From Vibrio hannami (GTDB taxonomy: Bacteria > Pseudomonadota > Gammaproteobacteria > Enterobacterales > Vibrionaceae): DNA of 64,000 bases. The notes below the pieces were generated by a model that was not told where the DNA came from, searched no databases, and saw nothing but the letters and a program-made list of their open reading frames with translations. Positions 1 through 9,079 of this stretch are shown here, in pieces (position 1 is the first letter of the stretch; each line of letters opens with the position of its first letter). A program made the translations under genes and the position numbers. The stretch covers positions 2,218,501-2,282,500 of the forward strand of contig NZ_JARQZP010000007.1 in the NCBI RefSeq assembly GCF_029589055.1, read 5' to 3'.

Positions 1-917
1 TTCTTTCTGGTAATAATCTGAGTTAACCGTTTAATAAACATATTACGGTTAGGAAGCTTGGTTAGAGAGTCGTGATACGCAAGAAAAGATATTTCCTGTG
101 TTTGTCTCTTAATACTGCGCCCCATCTCATTGAATGCCTGCGCGAGCTCTCCGATTTCATCATCCCGTTCAACCTTGTTTTCACTTTCATAGTCACCTTT
201 TACAATTTTTTTTGTATGAATAACCAAATCATGAATAGGAGCTACTAAAGAGCGGGATAGAATTACAGCGATAAGTATTCCGACAATGCCTGATACACAG
301 GCGGTAACGATGAGGGCGATCTGCAACTTCTTTTGGCCGGCGTCGCTTGCCTCAATTATATTAGAAGTGATCGTTTCTATATCTTTCTGAATTGGATCTA
401 AGGAGAGGGTCAGAATGATCCCACCGAGAACTTCGTCCGAGATCAATATAGGTTGCGCCATAGTTAACTCATAACTATCGATATTTGAGTAAGCTTGCTT
501 CTGTCCCAAAACACTATCTAACAATACATCGTTACTTATCTTTTCTCCGTATGAAGGTATTGCATCATCACCATCATGAAAAATCGTGCCGTTTTTATCG
601 AAAACAATAACGGAATTAACTTCATTATTGAGTATGGCTGGTTTAAGGAGGTTATATGTCGCATCCATATCAAACTGATAAACAGGATTGATAAGTGAGC
701 GAGAGAGGTAGTCCAGAATACTCTTCCCTCTTTTTCGGACCTGAATAAGCAGACTGGTTTCTGTGTCGTTGGCACTTTGCGCTAGCACATTCTCGGAAGT
801 TGCGTGAAAGCTATATAGTAGAACACCGGCAATGATTGTAATGATCAGAGTAAGCAGCCCAATGCTGCCCACTATAAAACGCCACTGAATACCGAACTTT
901 ATATTTCTGTCCGTCAT
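1..917 (-). CDS. membrane sensor with HAMP linker and GGDEF domain (3' end outside window)
   Basis: Reading leftward from the ATG at 917 the frame stays open to the window edge. An N-terminal membrane segment (about residues 15-37) is followed by a periplasmic sensor region, a second membrane segment (about 195-220), a HAMP-like stretch, and then the opening of a GGDEF domain (LAYHDSLTKLPNR). The catalytic GGDEF motif itself lies beyond the window, so whether the cyclase is active cannot be judged. The gene starts 36 bp after the stop of the periplasmic binding-protein gene on the same strand, which suggests an operon in which the binding protein may feed the sensor. I infer a diguanylate cyclase controlling c-di-GMP; a degenerate receptor or an added EAL domain is possible. 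Confidence 0.8.
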   Translation of the reverse strand, partial: MTDRNIKFGIQWRFIVGSIGLLTLIITIIAGVLLYSFHATSENVLAQSANDTETSLLIQVRKRGKSILDYLSRSLINPVYQFDMDATYNLLKPAILNNEVNSVIVFDKNGTIFHDGDDAIPSYGEKISNDVLLDSVLGQKQAYSNIDSYELTMAQPILISDEVLGGIILTLSLDPIQKDIETITSNIIEASDAGQKKLQIALIVTACVSGIVGILIAVILSRSLVAPIHDLVIHTKKIVKGDYESENKVERDDEIGELAQAFNEMGRSIKRQTQEISFLAYHDSLTKLPNRNMFIKRLTQIITRK

Positions 918-953
918 ATATACCCCTAATGACACGTCCTTGCGCCACTCCAG

Positions 954-1904
954 TTAAAGCTGCTCTGATAGTATCGAAGTAAGTTCGCTTACCAACCTGA
1001 AACTTTCTTCAGAACCAGATAGCTCATCAAACCTGGTCGTTTTTTGGTAAGCTTTAAGGACCTCTTTCCCTTCATCGACTTCATGCGCGGAGATTAATAT
1101 CTCTACAAGCCTATGCTTTATCGCAGGATCAATATCTTTTCTTATCAGTTCAACACTTCGCGGAAATGGGATACTTTCATAGATGACCCGGCTATCTCCC
1201 CGAAAGTTAGTTGGCATATCCTCATCGTTATCCCAGTCGAGATTACTTAACGCCCCTGCAGCAACTATGCCTTTGTGAACCCATGCAGAAATATTTATCT
1301 CTTTTTTAGCAAACACATAACCAATAGAGTCAGCAGGTGGTTTATCGCGAGGGTTATCAAGTTGTATTAGCTTATAGCCGTTCTGAATAAGAATAGAAGC
1401 GGGTACGTAAAACGCGGTTGTAGAGCCTTGATCCTGAAACGCAATTGTTTTACCAATTAGATTTTCAAATGATGCAATATCGTTATCTTTTCTTGTAAAG
1501 ATGATGGAAGAATACTCTGGAACGCCTTTCTTCCATCTACGCAGCACAACCTCAGCTCCTGCCCTTTGACGAAACTCAACAGCAGAAAAAATAGTTTCGG
1601 TGATAAAGTCGATCTTACCTTGTTTGATATAACGAACCATCTGCTCATTATCTTTGGCAAACAACACTTCTCCTTTGGATATACCAAGATCTTGGAGATT
1701 ATGAGCTAGATAGTCGGCGACCGGTTTAAGATGCTTAAAATGTTTTCGAGGGTTAGCACTCACTCGACCAACAACAATAGTGTCGCGAGAATGCTTTATT
1801 TCTTCTCGTTGAGGGCTATTCACCGCATTCCCCTCGTTTGCAAAGACAAACGAAGACAGCAGCATAATAGATATGCCTATGCCTGACGCTAAACGGAACA
1901 TCAT
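954..1904 (-). CDS. PhnD-like phosphate/phosphonate periplasmic binding protein
   Basis: 316 residues with an N-terminal signal peptide (hydrophobic core around residues 7-22, ending FVFANE). The body matches the PhnD/SsuA/transferrin-like periplasmic binding fold: VVGRVSANPRKHFKHLKPVADYL near the N-terminus, an FITETIFSAVEFR segment, and IAFQDQGSTTAFYVPA, typical of this family. A Shine-Dalgarno GGAGGAA precedes the start; two adjacent Met codons are possible. No ABC permease or ATPase is adjacent. Instead the next gene is a GGDEF membrane protein, so a sensory rather than a transport role is plausible. The ligand cannot be read from sequence; family members bind phosphate, phosphonates or other small anions. 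Confidence 0.8.
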   Translation of the reverse strand: MMFRLASGIGISIMLLSSFVFANEGNAVNSPQREEIKHSRDTIVVGRVSANPRKHFKHLKPVADYLAHNLQDLGISKGEVLFAKDNEQMVRYIKQGKIDFITETIFSAVEFRQRAGAEVVLRRWKKGVPEYSSIIFTRKDNDIASFENLIGKTIAFQDQGSTTAFYVPASILIQNGYKLIQLDNPRDKPPADSIGYVFAKKEINISAWVHKGIVAAGALSNLDWDNDEDMPTNFRGDSRVIYESIPFPRSVELIRKDIDPAIKHRLVEILISAHEVDEGKEVLKAYQKTTRFDELSGSEESFRLVSELTSILSEQL

Positions 1905-2119
1905 AAATTCCTCCAGCCATTACTGATAACGTTGTTATTTTTTTGTAAATTTTGTTATGTGTTAATGGTAGCAGAACTTTGTTAGAGAGCGCCCGATTTC
2001 AAGGCATATATCGCGAAGTACAGATTAAAAACGTAAATATGAGACAAAAATGGTGTTTGGTTGAAAAAAAGAATTAATCACGTAAGGAAAAGATGAGGAA
2101 TAGAAGGAGATGCACTTCA

Positions 2120-2152
2120 ATCCTGAGCTGAAAAGGGCTTTCAGCTCAGGAT
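2120..2152. other. strong hairpin downstream of rnpB
   Basis: A near-perfect inverted repeat with 14-bp arms (ATCCTGAGCTGAAA and its complement) and a short loop lies just past the 3' end of the RNase P RNA. It has no U-tract on either strand, so it is not a textbook terminator. It may protect or help define the rnpB 3' end. Confidence 0.5.
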
Positions 2153-2169
2153 CAAAACCAGCAATTAGG

Positions 2170-2560
<391 letters not shown>

Positions 2561-2568
2561 GGCCGCGG

Positions 2569-2597
2569 ATTGTACTTTAAGCCAACACTTATAGCAA
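2569..2597 (-). promoter_or_regulatory. sigma-70 promoter of rnpB
   Basis: On the minus strand TTGCTA (2592-2597) and TACAAT (2569-2574) are separated by 17 bp and end about 8 bp before the inferred RNA start. Spacing and placement fit a constitutive sigma-70 promoter. Confidence 0.65.
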
Positions 2598-2620
2598 CCA
2601 ATAACCAAAACTTCCCCGAG

Positions 2621-2653
2621 AACCTGTAACCTGTAACCTGTAACCCGTAACCT
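2621..2653. repeat. heptanucleotide tandem repeat, unit AACCTGT
   Basis: Three perfect copies of AACCTGT, one variant (AACCCGT) and a partial copy lie between the rnpB promoter and the 3' end of rsmI. Two other intergenic regions in this window have heptamer arrays with different units. Confidence 0.9.
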
Positions 2654-3515
2654 ACCCCAAATTCTCTAATCCCCATTTATATAGGGCGTTTTTCTTAAAT
2701 CCATGCATTTCAGCCACAATTGCCGCCGCTTTTTTCAAAGGTAACTCTTTGGTTAGTAACTCAAGTAACCTTATCGCCTCTGGTGAAAATTCTTCTTCGG
2801 AACTTTCCCGATAACCATGAATCAGCAGTACCATCTCGCCTTTTTTGCGATTGTCATCTTCTTCAATCCATGGAATCAGCTCTCCAAGCGGCATTCCCTG
2901 AATGGTTTCATAAGTTTTGGTTAGCTCACGGGCAAGAACAACTTCTCGCTCAGGACCAAGAACAACCAGCATATCTTGCAGTGAATCCATAATTCGGTGA
3001 GGGGATTCGTAAAAAATACAGGTACGCTCAGCCTTTTCAATCTCTCTTAGCTTGTCTTGTCGACCCTTGCTTTTCGGAGGAAGAAAACCTTCAAAGCTAA
3101 ACCTATCCGAAGGTAAACCAGAGGCACTTAGCGCAGTAATCACCGCACAGGCACCAGGAAGAGGAACAACTTTAACGCCTGCCTGACGACATTTTGTAAC
3201 AAGATGATACCCTGGATCACTGATAAGTGGTGTACCAGCATCAGAAACCAGAGCAATGGATTGTCCTTCTTTTAAACGTTCTACCAGAACCTGAGCCTTT
3301 TGCTGCTCATTGTGATCATGAAGCGCAAATGTTCTGGTCTGAATATTGAAGTGTGATAGCAACTTACCTGTATGTCTTGTATCCTCTGCAGCTATTACGT
3401 CTACAGACGACAGGACATCCAGGGCTCTCTGGGTAATATCTCCTAGATTTCCTATAGGAGTCGGTACAATATAGAGAGTTGGGATCTCAGACGGGTAAGT
3501 TTTGTTATCTGTCAT
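2652..3515 (-). CDS. rsmI: 16S rRNA (cytidine1402-2'-O)-methyltransferase RsmI
   Basis: 287 residues, the usual RsmI length. The tetrapyrrole-methylase fold is recognisable from LYIVPTPIGNLGDITQRA at the N-terminus, AAEDTRHTGKLL, and the SAM-binding ALVSDAGTPLISDPG loop (about residues 90-105), followed by FEGFLPPKSKGR and YESPHRI. The enzyme 2'-O-methylates C1402 in the decoding centre of 16S rRNA using SAM. It is divergent from lpoA across 63 bp, the standard gammaproteobacterial arrangement (yraL/yraM). Its 3' end abuts the heptamer repeat upstream of rnpB. Confidence 0.95.
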   Translation of the reverse strand: MTDNKTYPSEIPTLYIVPTPIGNLGDITQRALDVLSSVDVIAAEDTRHTGKLLSHFNIQTRTFALHDHNEQQKAQVLVERLKEGQSIALVSDAGTPLISDPGYHLVTKCRQAGVKVVPLPGACAVITALSASGLPSDRFSFEGFLPPKSKGRQDKLREIEKAERTCIFYESPHRIMDSLQDMLVVLGPEREVVLARELTKTYETIQGMPLGELIPWIEEDDNRKKGEMVLLIHGYRESSEEEFSPEAIRLLELLTKELPLKKAAAIVAEMHGFKKNALYKWGLENLG

Positions 3516-3578
3516 TTGTTTACCATCACTTCAGCGATTAATATAGAGACAATTTTACACATAGTTGAATAAGAACTC

Positions 3579-5390
3579 ATGGCTAGAAAGAACCACAAGC
3601 AAATTAGTGTACCACGCATCGTTACTCCAATTGCACTAGCAATTACATTAGCTGCGTGTTCTTCTAAACCGCCTGCGCCGCAATCGGTGGATATTACATC
3701 CGCTCCGGCACAGAGCGTTGAAGCATATTTAATCAAGGCGGATAGCAGTCAGGGCAGCATTCAAAATGACTGGCTGATCATGGCTCTGAAAGCGGCTATC
3801 GAGTCTGGTGATACTCAACAAGCATCTCTGATCATTAATCGACTTGAGAAGCAAAACCTATCTATAACTCAGTTGTCTGAGTGGAAACTATTGCGTGCAC
3901 AAAACGATATGGCACTAGAAAGGTACGAAGTTGTTCTTCAAGAGTTGTACTTTGAACCCTGGTGGGAGTTGGATAATACCCAATGGGTTGAATATCACAA
4001 CATAAGGGGAGAAGCTTTTGACGCTACCGGTGACTATTTCAACTCAAGTGTCGAACTAAACGAATTGTACTCTATTTCACCTGAACAAGAACAGGAACTG
4101 ATTGCATCGAAGATCTGGGAAAACCTGTCTCAGTACTCAGAACTTGACCTTAATAATTTTCAGGCGAAAACCGATGACTGGAACCTTAGGGGTTGGATTT
4201 CACTGTCTCTTTACATGAACGTTATGAGAAGTAATGTCTCGGAGCTAAAATCTACTCTTGAGTCATGGTTTACTGAGAACCCTCAACACCCTGCCGCTAC
4301 ATATACACCAGATGCTATAAAGGAAATCCTGAATCTGGAAATCATTGAGCCTAAGAAAACGGCACTACTCCTTCCAATCACCGGAAGATATGAAAAACAG
4401 GGCAAACTCGTACGAGATGGCTTCTTGTTTGCTTTGCTTCAGGACTCGATGCGCGACAAAGATGCGACTTTAACGGTTATTGATACCAATAAATTAAGTG
4501 CCGAAGAGATCAATGCAAAGCTAACAAGTGAAAATATAGATTTTGTCGTTGGTCCACTGGTTAAGTCAGAGATAGAAGACGTTCAGGCGGTACTGGATAC
4601 ACGAGCTGAGCCGATTCCTATGCTAGCTCTAAACTTCCCTGAAGACTTAGCTGACAATCCTGGGTATTGTTATCTGACCCTTTCTCCGGAACAAGAAGTC
4701 AGCCAGGCAGCTAAGCACCTTTCAGGGCAAGGATTCAAGTACCCGCTAATCCTGGCACCAAAAGGCGCTTTAGGTAAGCGTGTTACCGACGCATTCCAGA
4801 AAGAGTGGGCAGTAGACAACAAGACAGAAGTTGAGGTTGCATACTTTGGTTCTAAAGCTCAATTGCAACAAACCATTGATACTGTGTTCGGTCTTAAGTC
4901 TAGCCAGGCACGAATAGTTCAAATGGATAACCTGCTAAAAACCGAGACTGAGAATCAACCTCGTAGCCGCAGGGATATCGATTCTGTTTATATCGTAGCA
5001 AGAAGCTCTGAGCTAACGCTGATCAAACCGTTTATTGAAGTAGCAATTAACCCAGAAGCGACACCGCCTAAACTATTCTCTAACTCAAGGAGTAATAGCG
5101 GTAAACGTCAGTTTGAGGACCTATCTGGTGTGGTTTATAGCGATATCCCTCTTCTTGTTGAGGACAATGAAGTGTTAAATACTCAAATGTCAGAGTTATG
5201 GCCAGAGCAGAGTAATGGACAGAAACGACTCCATGCATTGGGAATGGATGCCTATCAGCTAATTACTGAACTTCCAAAAATGCAGGTTGTCCCAGATTAT
5301 CGAGTGCATGGTAAAACTGGTGTGCTATCTATGGGTGAACAGTGCATCATCCAGAGAGAGGTAGACTGGGCGGAGTATGATGCTCTTTAG
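3579..5390 (+). CDS. lpoA: outer-membrane lipoprotein activator of PBP1A
   Basis: 603 residues. The N-terminus carries a signal with a lipobox (TLAAC, Cys at about residue 27). A helical TPR-like region follows (about 40-250), then a C-terminal substrate-binding-protein-like domain starting at KKTALLLPITGRYEKQGKL. This is the LpoA (YraM) layout. The family reaches through the periplasm from the outer membrane to stimulate the transpeptidase of PBP1A. The gene overlaps yraN by 14 bp and begins the lpoA-yraN-diaA-BON lipoprotein cluster. Confidence 0.93.
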   Translation: MARKNHKQISVPRIVTPIALAITLAACSSKPPAPQSVDITSAPAQSVEAYLIKADSSQGSIQNDWLIMALKAAIESGDTQQASLIINRLEKQNLSITQLSEWKLLRAQNDMALERYEVVLQELYFEPWWELDNTQWVEYHNIRGEAFDATGDYFNSSVELNELYSISPEQEQELIASKIWENLSQYSELDLNNFQAKTDDWNLRGWISLSLYMNVMRSNVSELKSTLESWFTENPQHPAATYTPDAIKEILNLEIIEPKKTALLLPITGRYEKQGKLVRDGFLFALLQDSMRDKDATLTVIDTNKLSAEEINAKLTSENIDFVVGPLVKSEIEDVQAVLDTRAEPIPMLALNFPEDLADNPGYCYLTLSPEQEVSQAAKHLSGQGFKYPLILAPKGALGKRVTDAFQKEWAVDNKTEVEVAYFGSKAQLQQTIDTVFGLKSSQARIVQMDNLLKTETENQPRSRRDIDSVYIVARSSELTLIKPFIEVAINPEATPPKLFSNSRSNSGKRQFEDLSGVVYSDIPLLVEDNEVLNTQMSELWPEQSNGQKRLHALGMDAYQLITELPKMQVVPDYRVHGKTGVLSMGEQCIIQREVDWAEYDAL

Positions 5391-5745
5391 CCGTCGATTG
5401 ATAGGCAACAAATATGAAGCCCTGGCCAAAAAATATCTTGTAAGCCGGGGGTTAACTTTCATTACCGAAAACTACAACACCAAGTTTGGTGAGATAGATT
5501 TAATTATGAAAGACGGCAGCACTTTTGTTTTTGTCGAGGTAAAATATCGCAAAGATGAACGTTACGGTAATGCTGCTGAGTTCGTGAATACGAAGAAAAT
5601 TAATCGAATAAAGCGAACCGCTAATATCTGGCTTAAGTCCAATAAACACTCTCCGTACATGACTGATTTTCGGTTCGATGTCATTGCTATTCATCGCGAA
5701 GGGAAAGATATCAACTGGATTAAGAACGCAATTACCGAAGGATAA
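5377..5745 (+). CDS. yraN: YraN family protein (UPF0102, nuclease-fold)
   Basis: 122 residues, typical family length. Core motifs of the restriction-endonuclease-like fold are visible: GEIDLIMKDGSTFVFVEVKYR (GExDLI...FVEVK) and N-terminal GNKYEALAKKYLVSRG. The molecular role is not established in general. The gene overlaps lpoA and ends 2 bp before diaA, so it is translated from the same message. Confidence 0.9.
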   Translation: MMLFSRRLIGNKYEALAKKYLVSRGLTFITENYNTKFGEIDLIMKDGSTFVFVEVKYRKDERYGNAAEFVNTKKINRIKRTANIWLKSNKHSPYMTDFRFDVIAIHREGKDINWIKNAITEG

Positions 5746-5747
5746 AC

Positions 5748-6338
5748 ATGCAAGAACGCATTAAAGAGAGCTTTACAGAAAGCATTCAGATTCAAATCGC
5801 ATCCGCTGAAGCCCTACCGGATGCAATCACTCACGCAGCTCAGGCAATGGTTACCAGCTTGCTAAACGGCAACAAAATAGTATGTTGCGGTAATGGCGGC
5901 TCAGCAGCGAACGCTCAGCAATTTGTATCCTGTCTCTTAAATCGTTTCGAAACTGAACGACCAAGTTTACCTGCAATGTCTCTCAACACGGACAACACGA
6001 CGGTTACGGCTGTAGCCAACGACTACCACTACCAGGAAGTCTTCTCTAAGCAGGTACGCGCACTTGGCCAGCAAGGGGATATCCTTCTTGCTATCTCTAC
6101 CAGCGGCAATAGCAAAAACATTGTTAAGGCGATGGAAGCAGCCGTAAGTCGAGACATGACCATCATTGCATTGACTGGGAAAGACGGCGGCGAAATGGCA
6201 GGGCTCCTTGGTGAACATGACGTTGAGATACGTATCCCGTCACAAAGAACGGCGAGAATCCATGAAGTTCATATGGTGACACTGCATTGCCTTTGCGATC
6301 TGATCGATCAGGTTTTATTCCCTTCTCACGAAGAGTAA
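5748..6338 (+). CDS. diaA: DnaA initiator-associating protein DiaA (SIS domain)
   Basis: 196 residues. It has a single SIS domain with GNGGSAANAQQFVSCL (about residues 47-62) and ISTSGNSKNIVKAM (about 115-128). DiaA is a tetrameric relative of phosphoheptose isomerase that binds DnaA and promotes its assembly at oriC. Placement between yraN and the BON lipoprotein distinguishes it from GmhA. Confidence 0.92.
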   Translation: MQERIKESFTESIQIQIASAEALPDAITHAAQAMVTSLLNGNKIVCCGNGGSAANAQQFVSCLLNRFETERPSLPAMSLNTDNTTVTAVANDYHYQEVFSKQVRALGQQGDILLAISTSGNSKNIVKAMEAAVSRDMTIIALTGKDGGEMAGLLGEHDVEIRIPSQRTARIHEVHMVTLHCLCDLIDQVLFPSHEE

Positions 6339-6344
6339 ATAAAC

Positions 6345-7094
6345 ATGAAGAAGACTTTATTCTCTGTAATATTGGCCGCGACGCTTGTTAACCTATCTGG
6401 TTGCGCTGGTGTTGTTGCAGTCGGCGCTGCCACTACCGTTTATGCGGTAACGGATCCAAGATCGAGCAAAGAACTGCTTACCGACAACGATATTTCTCTC
6501 CAGGCTCAAGCTCTTGGTAATAAGCCTCCGCTCCAGTTTAATGTCAGAGTGAATGCGACGACATACCGTGGGGATATACTGCTTATGGGACAAGCAGTTA
6601 ATCAGGAGTATAAAGATCGCATCACCAATGAAGTAGCTAAGATCAAAGGGGTTAAGAACATCTATAACCAGATGAAAGTTAAACCTCTCCTAAGTATTAG
6701 CGAAGTAAGCAACGACGTTTGGATTACCACTAAAGTAAAAAGTGCTTTAGTAGGTAAAGACGAACTTAAGGGCGCCAAAGTCTCTGTTTACACCGAAGAC
6801 GCTGAGGTTTTCCTTGTTGGTGTTGTAACACAACAGCAAGCCGACTTTGCCGTTGAAATTGCTCGGAATGTTTCAGGTGTTAAGAGAGTAGTCAAAGCTT
6901 TCTATTATGGCGAAAGCAAGCCTGTACAGAATACACAGGAAAAGGATTTAGATGGGCCAGCTCCAACCCAGGAGCTGTCAGATACTAAGCCTGTACATGT
7001 AAAGCAAGCAACTGAATCTAATACTTCACCTTCTGAGTCTGTAGAGTTTATTCAGCCAATTGAAGAAGAGACATTTACTGAACAAGATCTTTAA
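6345..7094 (+). CDS. dolP: BON-domain outer-membrane lipoprotein (DolP/YraP-like)
   Basis: 249 residues. A lipoprotein signal ends in LSGC (Cys about residue 20). Two BON domains follow (about 48-115 and 125-190), each with the alternating V..V..V.G.V pattern, for example AEVFLVGVVTQQQADFAVEI. DolP localises to division sites and supports outer-membrane integrity in E. coli. This protein is about 55 residues longer than the E. coli one owing to an acidic, low-complexity C-terminal tail rich in E, P, T and S, whose role is unknown. It is the last gene of its cluster, followed by a terminator. Confidence 0.88.
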   Translation: MKKTLFSVILAATLVNLSGCAGVVAVGAATTVYAVTDPRSSKELLTDNDISLQAQALGNKPPLQFNVRVNATTYRGDILLMGQAVNQEYKDRITNEVAKIKGVKNIYNQMKVKPLLSISEVSNDVWITTKVKSALVGKDELKGAKVSVYTEDAEVFLVGVVTQQQADFAVEIARNVSGVKRVVKAFYYGESKPVQNTQEKDLDGPAPTQELSDTKPVHVKQATESNTSPSESVEFIQPIEEETFTEQDL

Positions 7095-7111
7095 TCTAAA
7101 GATACAGATAC

Positions 7112-7141
7112 AAAAAAAAGCAGCTTTCGCTGCTTTTTTTA
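7112..7141. terminator. bidirectional Rho-independent terminator between dolP and sspB
   Basis: AAAGCAG-CTTTCG-CTGCTTT hairpin flanked by an A-run on the left and a T-run on the right, so it can serve both convergent genes. Confidence 0.9.
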
Positions 7142-7612
7142 TTTAACCACTCTTAGGCTCGGTCTGCCTTTTGGAGGTGTAGGCTTATCCTCTGGAGCTT
7201 CTGCTTCCTGTTCTAGGGCATCAGCACTATCAACAGTCGAAAAAATTTCATCTTCCTGTTCATCCGCATCCAGAATATCGAGATAAGCATCTTCTGGTTC
7301 GAACATTGTTCCCGCACCATTCTCTCTGGCGTAGATAGCCTGAACAGCATATAGAGGGACCATAACCGAATGAGGTCTGCCTCCGAAACGAGCATTGAAC
7401 GTAATAGATTCGTTACCCATTTCCAGGTTACCCACAGCTCTCGGTGCAACATTCAGAATGATCTGTCCATCCTGAACAAACTCAAGAGGAACGCGAACAC
7501 CGTTAAGCGTCGCGTCAACAACCAAATGCGGCGTTAGATCATTATCAACCAACCACTCATAAAACGCCCTTAACAAATAAGGGCGACGTGGTGTCATTGC
7601 ATCAATATCCAT
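7139..7612 (-). CDS. sspB: ClpXP adaptor protein SspB
   Basis: 157 residues. The N-terminal half matches SspB (TPRRPYLLRAFYEWLVDN, then NVAPRAVGNLEMGNESITF and a FGGRPHSVMVPL strand). A disordered acidic linker ends in a short basic C-terminal tail (GRPSLRVVK) that in the family docks on the ClpX zinc-binding domain. SspB tethers ssrA-tagged proteins to ClpXP. The start lies 3 bp after the sspA stop, an sspA-sspB operon. Confidence 0.95.
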   Translation of the reverse strand: MDIDAMTPRRPYLLRAFYEWLVDNDLTPHLVVDATLNGVRVPLEFVQDGQIILNVAPRAVGNLEMGNESITFNARFGGRPHSVMVPLYAVQAIYARENGAGTMFEPEDAYLDILDADEQEDEIFSTVDSADALEQEAEAPEDKPTPPKGRPSLRVVK

Positions 7613-7615
7613 GGA

Positions 7616-8251
7616 TTAACGTACCAGACGCATCTCGCGCTCAGCTTCAGTTAGAGAAGCCAGGAATGAATCACGTTCAAATACACGGTTCATGTAAACT
7701 TTAAGCTCTTTAGAACCAGGACCTGTTAGCTCAATACCAAGTACAGGTAAACGCCATAGCAGCGGAGCAAGGTAGCAATCGATAAGGCTGAACTCTTCAC
7801 TCATGAAGTACTCATACTCTGCGAAAACTGGAGCAAGAGTTAGCAGGTCATTGCGAAGCTTCTGACGAGCCTGCTCAGCTTCTTCTGCATTGCCTTCTAC
7901 GATTTTACGAGCTACTGAGTACCAGTTACGCTCAATACGGTAAATCATCAGACGAGTGTTACCACGAGCAACCGGATAAACAGGCATTAGTGGTGGATGA
8001 GGAAAACGCTCATCAAGATATTCCATGATGATCTTTGAATCATATAGCGCAAGTTCACGATCAATCAGAGTCGGAACCGACTTATATGGATTTAGCTCAA
8101 TCAGTTCATTTGGCAGATTGGCTTCATCAACCAATTCAACTTCAACACTTACCCCTTTTTCTGCCAGCACGATACGAACCTGATGGCTATACATATCAGA
8201 TGCACTAGAAAAAAGAGTCATAACAGAACGTTTATTGGCAGCAACAGCCAT
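7616..8251 (-). CDS. sspA: stringent starvation protein A (RNA polymerase-associated)
   Basis: 211 residues from the start at 8251, which is preceded by GGAGGG at good spacing. An upstream in-frame Met at 8311 would add 20 residues absent from the family and lacks such a site. The protein has a glutathione-S-transferase fold (N-terminal thioredoxin-like domain with VPTLIDRELALYDSKIIMEYL, then a helical domain). SspA binds RNA polymerase and is used in stationary-phase and stress regulation. It is cotranscribed with sspB. Confidence 0.95.
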   Translation of the reverse strand: MAVAANKRSVMTLFSSASDMYSHQVRIVLAEKGVSVEVELVDEANLPNELIELNPYKSVPTLIDRELALYDSKIIMEYLDERFPHPPLMPVYPVARGNTRLMIYRIERNWYSVARKIVEGNAEEAEQARQKLRNDLLTLAPVFAEYEYFMSEEFSLIDCYLAPLLWRLPVLGIELTGPGSKELKVYMNRVFERDSFLASLTEAEREMRLVR

Positions 8252-8338
8252 TGAGCCCTCCAGAACACTTACAAACAAAAAAACAATGGAGGCTAATTGC
8301 CTCCATTGCACAAAAATTAGCGCTGTATGATAGCATAA

Positions 8339-9079
8339 TTAATGCACATCACGCCAATACTCTTTCTTAAGTAGAACCACTACGATAGTGAAGATAACAA
8401 GGAAGCCCATGACCCACCAACCCATAGCTTGTCTTTCAAGCTTCATAGGTTCAGCAGAATACTCAAGGAAGTTAACAAGATCTCGCACTGCGTTATCATA
8501 CTCGCTAGCACTCAACTCACCAGTACCATCTGACTCAACACCAACAACTTTTGTTACCTCAACACCATCAACGGTATGAGTCTCATAAACTGGTGTGGTT
8601 ACACCCTGAAGCTCTTCAAGCACATGTGGCATACCAACACTTGGGAAAACAATATTGTTTACACCAAATGTCTTCGCAGGATCATGGTAGAACGTACGAA
8701 GATAAGTATATAACCAGTCTGTACCACGAACACGAGCAACTAGTGTTAGGTCTGGTGGTGGAGCACCGAACCACTTAGCCGCATCTTTTTCAGGAATCGC
8801 ATTTTCCATCAAGTCGCCGATCTTCGCTTCAGGATCGAACACCATATGTTCTTTCATAAGATCCAGAGGAATACCAATGTCTTCCGCTACACGTTGGTAA
8901 CGTTGATACTGAGTCGAGTGACAGCCAAAGCAGTAGTTCATAAACAACTTCGCACCATTCTGTAAAGATGCTTTATCTCGCAGATCGTTGTTTGCTGCAT
9001 CTAACGGCACGCTACTTCCACCAGCAGCAAACGCCAGTGTTGGTAACATCGCAAATAATACTAAAATCCATTTTTTCAT
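8339..9079 (-). CDS. petC: ubiquinol-cytochrome c reductase, cytochrome c1
   Basis: 246 residues. A cleavable signal (MLPTLAFAAG) is followed by the haem c attachment motif CFGCH (about residues 50-54) and a C-terminal membrane anchor (VMGFLVIFTIVVVLL) ending in a basic tail. Cytochrome c1 passes electrons from the Rieske centre to soluble cytochrome c. Its ATG overlaps the petB stop by 4 bp; it is the third gene of petABC. Confidence 0.95.
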   Translation of the reverse strand: MKKWILVLFAMLPTLAFAAGGSSVPLDAANNDLRDKASLQNGAKLFMNYCFGCHSTQYQRYQRVAEDIGIPLDLMKEHMVFDPEAKIGDLMENAIPEKDAAKWFGAPPPDLTLVARVRGTDWLYTYLRTFYHDPAKTFGVNNIVFPSVGMPHVLEELQGVTTPVYETHTVDGVEVTKVVGVESDGTGELSASEYDNAVRDLVNFLEYSAEPMKLERQAMGWWVMGFLVIFTIVVVLLKKEYWRDVH

